Positions 60,227 through 64,000 of a DNA stretch of 64,000 nt are shown here, piece by piece. The stretch comes from Comamonadaceae bacterium (lineage in GTDB: Bacteria > Pseudomonadota > Gammaproteobacteria > Burkholderiales > Burkholderiaceae_C): the NCBI GenBank assembly GCA_004144865.1, contig SEAY01000005.1, positions 1-64,000 on the forward strand, written 5' to 3'. A program made the translations under genes and the position numbers. The notes below the pieces were generated by a model that searched no databases, was not told where the DNA came from, and saw only the letters and a list, made by a program, of their open reading frames with translations. Numbering within the stretch: the stretch's first letter is position 1; each line of letters starts with the position of its first letter.

Positions 60227-60837
60227 ACGGTCACCATCCAGGCGGCGGTGCCCACCAGCACCAGGGCCAGCGCGCGATTGAACCAGAGCAGCCGCTGTCC
60301 TTGCGACAGCCATCCGCGCAGCAGCGAGCCGACCAGGGCGTAGAGGAAGTTGCTGGTGAAGGCGAACACCATGGTCGCCAGGCAGATGATGGCGAGCCGC
60401 TCCCCGGGGTTGCTGGCGGGCTGGCCCGCGGCGTTGACCACCCAGCCGGCCGTGAGCGTGAGGGCCAGCATCCAGGCCTTGATGTTGACGAACTGCAGTC
60501 CCACGCCTTGCCAGAAGGTCACGCGCAGGCGCGCGGCATCCACCTCGGCGAGCTGGGCGGCGCGCGCCAGTTTCCAGGCCAGCCACAGCATGTAGGCCAC
60601 GCCGAAGATCTTCACGCCCCAGCGCAGCGCCGGGACGCCCAGCACCAGGGCGCCCACGCCGAGGCCGGAGCCCAGCATCAGCAGCAGCCACCCGGCCGGC
60701 ACGGCGAAGCAGAAGCGCAGCGCGCGCTTGAGCCCCCCGTTGGCGGCGAGCGCCGTGGAAAGGGTGGTGTTCGGCCCGGGCGAGAAACTCATCGCGGTGC
60801 AGAACAGGAGAAGGGCGGTGACTTCGGCGGGGCTCAT
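60223..60837 (-). CDS. LysE/RhtB-family amino-acid exporter (first copy)
   Basis: A 204-residue membrane protein with about six TM helices and the motif CTAMSFSPGPNTTLSTALAANGGLKRALRFCFAVPAGW. FWQGVGLQFVNIKAWMLALTLTAGW is the second conserved part. It probably pumps an amino acid outward. It is the first gene of the long minus-strand run; the MocR gene lies opposite across a 124-nt gap with the operator candidate. Confidence 0.92.
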   Translation of the reverse strand: MSPAEVTALLLFCTAMSFSPGPNTTLSTALAANGGLKRALRFCFAVPAGWLLLMLGSGLGVGALVLGVPALRWGVKIFGVAYMLWLAWKLARAAQLAEVDAARLRVTFWQGVGLQFVNIKAWMLALTLTAGWVVNAAGQPASNPGERLAIICLATMVFAFTSNFLYALVGSLLRGWLSQGQRLLWFNRALALVLVGTAAWMVTV

Positions 60838-60892
60838 TCGGGGACGACTTGCGGAGGCATGCAGGCCAATGTAATCTCCGCCACCAATACAC

Positions 60893-60935
60893 CGCCAGTA
60901 CAGTTTCCCAGATCACCCGGTGATCTGTACTGGCG
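60893..60935. promoter_or_regulatory. Candidate MocR operator (11-bp inverted repeat)
   Basis: CGCCAGTACAG (60893-60903) is matched exactly by CTGTACTGGCG (60925-60935), with 21 bases between. Within and beside it lies a second perfect palindrome, AGATCACC-C-GGTGATCT (60910-60926). Partial copies, CAATACA, occur at about 60885 and 60951. The site lies in the divergent gap before the MocR gene. Confidence 0.7.
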
Positions 60936-60961
60936 CGCACGGCAATACAGAAGGACTACCC

Positions 60962-62419
60962 ATGTTGATGAAGGCTTCCGCGCAATCGCTCACCGAGCAG
61001 CTGGCCGGGCGCTTTGCCGAGCGCATCCGCACGCGCCTGCTCGCGCCGGGCGCACGGCTGCCTTCGGTGCGGCAATGCGCGCAGCAGCACGGCGTGAGCC
61101 CGTCCACGGTGGTCGCCGCGTACGACCAGCTGCTGGCGCAGGGCCTGGTGGAAGCGCGCAGGAACCGCGGCTTCTTCGTGCGCGAGGCGAGCGTGGCGCC
61201 GGCGGACGAGCGCAACGAAGCGCTGCCGCCGGCGGTGTCGAGGACGGTGTCGACGGCGTTCGCGGCCGCGCACTGGATCGTCGCGCGGCGCAGCCCGGCG
61301 CCCGTGAACGCCACCTCGCTGATCCGCGGCATGTTCCACAAGGTGAGCGACAAGCCGCAGCCTGGCATGGGCGTCTTCCCGCCCGACTGGCTGGAGACGA
61401 CATTCATGCCGGCCGCCGTGCGCAAGGTCACCGGCACGCGGGCGCTGCACGACTTCTCACTGCAGTACGGGGAGCCGCTGGGCGACGCTTCACTGCGGCG
61501 CGCGCTCGCGAACAAGCTGGTGGCACTGAACGTGCCCGCCACGCCGGACCAGGTCATCACCTCGGTCGGCGCCACGCATGCGCTCGACATCGTGAGCCGC
61601 ACGATGCTGCGCCCGGGTGACCCGGTGATGGTGGAGGAACCGGGCTGGGCGGTGGAGTTCGCGCGCCTGACGGCTCTGGGGATGCACCTGCTGCCGGTGC
61701 CGCGGCGCGCCGACGGGCCCGATCTCGAGGTGATGGCGAAGTATTGCGAGGTGCACAAGCCCAAGCTGTACGTGAGCGTGAGCGTGTTCCACAACCCGAC
61801 CAGCTACTGCCTGTCGCCGGGCAGTGCGCACCGGTTGCTGCAGCTGGCCAACCAGCACGACTTCCACATCGTCGAGGACGACACCTACAGCCACATCGCC
61901 CCGGCGCACGCGACGCGGCTGTCCGCGCTGGACGGGCTGCGGCGCACTATCTATGTCGGCGGCTTCGCGAAGATCCTTGCCCCCAACTGGCGCATCGGGT
62001 ACCTGGCCGCCCCCGCGGAGCTGGTGGAACAGCTGCTGGACACCAAGCTGCTGGGGACGCTGACCACCCCGGCGCTGTTGGAACGCGCGCTCGCCCTGTG
62101 CATCGAGCAGGGACAGCTGCGCCGCCACAGCGAGCGCGTGCGCACGCGCCTGGACGTGGCGCGCGGCCGCAGCGTGAAGCTGGCGCTGGCGGCAGGATGC
62201 CGCTTCGCGGCGGAGCCCGCGGGCCTGTTCGGTTGGGTGGATACGGGCGTGGACACCGATGCGCTCGCGCAGCGCATGCTCGACGAAGGCTACCTGCTGG
62301 CGCCCGGCGCGCTGTTCCATGCCGAACGCAAGCCGAGCACGCTGATGCGCATCAACTTCGCGACCACGCAGGACGCTGCGTTCTGGAAGAAGTACGCCGA
62401 AGTCGTGAAGAAGATGTGA
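60962..62419 (+). CDS. MocR-type transcriptional regulator (GntR helix-turn-helix plus aminotransferase domain)
   Basis: A 485-residue regulator. The N-terminal winged helix (about 8-75) reads LAGRFAERIRTRLLAPGARLPSVRQCAQQHGVSPSTVVAAYDQL. The C-terminal part (about 110-485) is a fold-type I aminotransferase-like domain with PLP lysine Lys337 in YVGGFAKILAPNWRIGY. Such proteins sense PLP or a PLP-amino acid adduct. It probably controls the divergent exporter/enzyme run and itself. The ATG at 60962 could be replaced by 60968. It converges closely (10 nt) on the phospholipase D gene. Confidence 0.93.
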   Translation: MLMKASAQSLTEQLAGRFAERIRTRLLAPGARLPSVRQCAQQHGVSPSTVVAAYDQLLAQGLVEARRNRGFFVREASVAPADERNEALPPAVSRTVSTAFAAAHWIVARRSPAPVNATSLIRGMFHKVSDKPQPGMGVFPPDWLETTFMPAAVRKVTGTRALHDFSLQYGEPLGDASLRRALANKLVALNVPATPDQVITSVGATHALDIVSRTMLRPGDPVMVEEPGWAVEFARLTALGMHLLPVPRRADGPDLEVMAKYCEVHKPKLYVSVSVFHNPTSYCLSPGSAHRLLQLANQHDFHIVEDDTYSHIAPAHATRLSALDGLRRTIYVGGFAKILAPNWRIGYLAAPAELVEQLLDTKLLGTLTTPALLERALALCIEQGQLRRHSERVRTRLDVARGRSVKLALAAGCRFAAEPAGLFGWVDTGVDTDALAQRMLDEGYLLAPGALFHAERKPSTLMRINFATTQDAAFWKKYAEVVKKM

Positions 62420-62429
62420 GCGCGCGGCG

Positions 62430-64000
62430 CTACAGCATCTCGTCGGGCGCGAACGGGCCGATCACCCGCACCAGCAGCTTGAGCTTGGTGCTCGCGCCCG
62501 GCTCGCCCTTCTCGTCGCCGAATCCCGCGCCGGAAGGGGCGCGCCAGAACAGGTCGTCGCCGCGCGCCTCCACGCGGTAGGCCGCGGTGGCGAGCGTGTT
62601 CTCGATCTGGCGGGTGGCCACCTGCGCGAGCTGCGCGCCGCGGATCACCAGCGCGACCTCGCTGTTCTGGAGCTGCGAGCGCAGGTCGAGGTTCATTGAG
62701 CCGATGACCGACCAGCGCTGGTCGATGATCACGGCCTTGGAGTGCAGGCTCGCGCGCGAATTCGGGTATGCCTTGGAGCCGCCGGCGCTGCCGAACAAGC
62801 CGCCGGCGCTGCCGCGGCCGCGGCTGGAACCGAGCAGCTCCGCCGCCGTTTCGGGATCGGAGCGCATTTCGTGCAACTCCACGCCCATCGCGAGCAGGTC
62901 CTTGCGGTAGCGTGCGTAGCCCGCATGCGCGGCCGGGGCGTCGTTGGACGCAAGCGAGTTGGTGAGCACGCGCACGCGCACGCTGCGGCGACGCAACTGC
63001 TCGTACACGGCCATCATGCGCGGGCCCGGCACGAAGTAGGGCGAGATGATGAGGACGTCGCGTTGCGCCTGCTGCATCAGCTGCAGCAGGCCGTCGATGA
63101 CCGTCTCTCCGGCGTCCACCTCGTCGTCCCCGGGGGCGACCTTGCCGGGACCGTCCACGAGGAGGGTCGATGGCGCCCAGATCAGCGGCACCGTGCGCAG
63201 GTCCATGGGCGGCCGTTCGGCCTGCACCGCCTCGGCCTGCGTGATGCTGGGCAACACGGTGGGCGACGCCGTGACCGGCAGCACCACGGGCTGCACCGAC
63301 TGCTGCGCCACCCTCGACGAGGCGCCGCTGGGTGTCCACTGGCGCAGCCGCTCGAGGTCTTCGGCGTCCAGCAGGCTCTGGACGGGATAGGCGAGCTTGT
63401 CGTTCCAGAAGCGGTCGAAGCTCCGGGACATGTCCTGCACCACGCGGCCGGCCGCCAGCACGTCGAGGTCGACGAAGTTCTGCTTGTCGCCGCTGCCGAA
63501 ATACCGGTCCCCGAGATTGCGGCCGCCGGTGATGCCCCAGGCGTTGTCCGCGAGGAACAGCTTGTTGTGCATGCGCTTCTGCAGCCGGTCCATGTCGTGC
63601 AGCGTGGAGAAGATGCGCCCCAGCATGTTGTTGCGCGGGCCGGCCAGCGGGTTGAACAGGCGGATTTCGACGTTGGGCACGAAGGCGAGCCGCAGCACCT
63701 GGGCGTCGGCGCCGACGGTGTTGAAGTCGTCGAGCAGGATGCGCACCCGCACGCCGCGCTGTGCGGCGTCGCGGATGCGCTGCAGCAGCACTTCGGTGCT
63801 GGCGTCCGCGTGCACGGCGTAGTACTGCAGGTCCAGGCTGCGGGTGGCGCCGTCCACCAGCGCGATGCGGCTGGTGAGTGCGTCCTCCACGGTGTCCAGC
63901 AGGAAGAAGCCCGAGTCGCTGCGCGCGCCGGCCTGTGCGCGGCGGGCGTGCACGAGCTGGCCCAGCGGGGTCGCATCGGGGCGCGCGAAAGCGGTGGACG
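62430..64000 (-). CDS. Phospholipase D family protein (cardiolipin synthase C-like), N-terminus beyond window
   Basis: At least 523 residues, continuing past the window edge (the frame reads STAFARPDATPLGQLVHARR upstream). Two HxKxxxxD motifs: MHNKLFLADNAWGITGGRNLGDRYF and LHSKAVIIDQRWSVIGSMNLDLRS. SRSLDLQYYAVHADAS-type and RVRILLDDFNTVG segments match the ClsC/YmdC branch that makes cardiolipin from phosphatidyl donors. A low-complexity insert of about 60 residues (PSGASSRVAQQSVQPVVLPV...) between the two domains is unusual. The native start is not visible. Confidence 0.88.
   Translation of the reverse strand, partial: STAFARPDATPLGQLVHARRAQAGARSDSGFFLLDTVEDALTSRIALVDGATRSLDLQYYAVHADASTEVLLQRIRDAAQRGVRVRILLDDFNTVGADAQVLRLAFVPNVEIRLFNPLAGPRNNMLGRIFSTLHDMDRLQKRMHNKLFLADNAWGITGGRNLGDRYFGSGDKQNFVDLDVLAAGRVVQDMSRSFDRFWNDKLAYPVQSLLDAEDLERLRQWTPSGASSRVAQQSVQPVVLPVTASPTVLPSITQAEAVQAERPPMDLRTVPLIWAPSTLLVDGPGKVAPGDDEVDAGETVIDGLLQLMQQAQRDVLIISPYFVPGPRMMAVYEQLRRRSVRVRVLTNSLASNDAPAAHAGYARYRKDLLAMGVELHEMRSDPETAAELLGSSRGRGSAGGLFGSAGGSKAYPNSRASLHSKAVIIDQRWSVIGSMNLDLRSQLQNSEVALVIRGAQLAQVATRQIENTLATAAYRVEARGDDLFWRAPSGAGFGDEKGEPGASTKLKLLVRVIGPFAPDEML

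Overview
The window is a GC-rich (about 70% by eye), gene-dense chromosomal segment of a betaproteobacterium, most likely a Comamonadaceae member (Ramlibacter/Variovorax-like). The grounds are a Bug/TctC-type substrate-binding protein, pilT-pilU, DsbD- and AlaX-type housekeeping genes, two Lrp-family regulators beside their targets, and several palindromic intergenic repeats of the kind common in that family. This assignment is inference from gene content, not from a marker gene. I see no tRNA, rRNA, CRISPR array, insertion sequence, phage gene or integrase. Nearly all of it looks like core or long-resident chromosome, with genes packed in ATGA-type overlaps.

Layout. 1-6.2 kb: end of an aconitase-family gene, then minus-strand genes for a HAD hydrolase, a Bug binding protein, a quinone-oxidoreductase-like enzyme, a crotonase-family enzyme, a Ser/Thr kinase fused to a universal-stress domain, and a metallophosphoesterase. 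6.3-11.5 kb: a PPOX-fold flavoprotein, then a redox/chemotaxis cluster (diheme peroxidase, chemoreceptor, cupredoxin, cytochrome c) and a second chemoreceptor. 11.6-16 kb: an M15 peptidase lipoprotein, a two-component system with a large periplasmic sensor, and secreted or small proteins. 16-20.3 kb: RecQ, an acidic disordered protein, an acyl-CoA synthetase-like enzyme and a small conserved-looking protein. 20.3-25.2 kb: PutA with a divergent Lrp regulator, a DUF3617 protein and YggS. 25.3-32 kb: pilT/pilU, a beta-hydroxyacid dehydrogenase, and the dolP-diaA-yraN/rsmI group. 32-43 kb: priA, hemE, a TPR-methyltransferase, metY, a CoA-binding protein, a redoxin, dsbD and alaX. 43.4-48.7 kb: an Lrp regulator divergent from an AceE-type E1 (possibly a 2-oxobutyrate dehydrogenase), a creatininase-family protein, a CBS protein and a KGG stress protein.

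Two accessory modules stand out. At 48.8-53.6 kb a PmrAB-like two-component system is divergent from a PAP2 phosphatase, an EptA-like phosphoethanolamine transferase and a thioredoxin-like gene. A consensus PmrA box sits in the 48-bp divergent gap, which points to regulated lipid A/envelope modification. At 53.6-62.4 kb a MocR-type regulator faces a run of nine tightly packed minus-strand genes: two LysE/RhtB exporters, an EamA exporter, a PLP aminotransferase, a GST, a PhzF-family enzyme, a glyoxalase-like protein, a threonine-dehydratase-like enzyme and a histidine phosphatase. An 11-bp inverted repeat between them is the likely operator. This looks like a regulated amino-compound conversion and efflux unit, and it is the best candidate here for an undescribed system. 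The window ends inside a phospholipase D/cardiolipin synthase-like gene.
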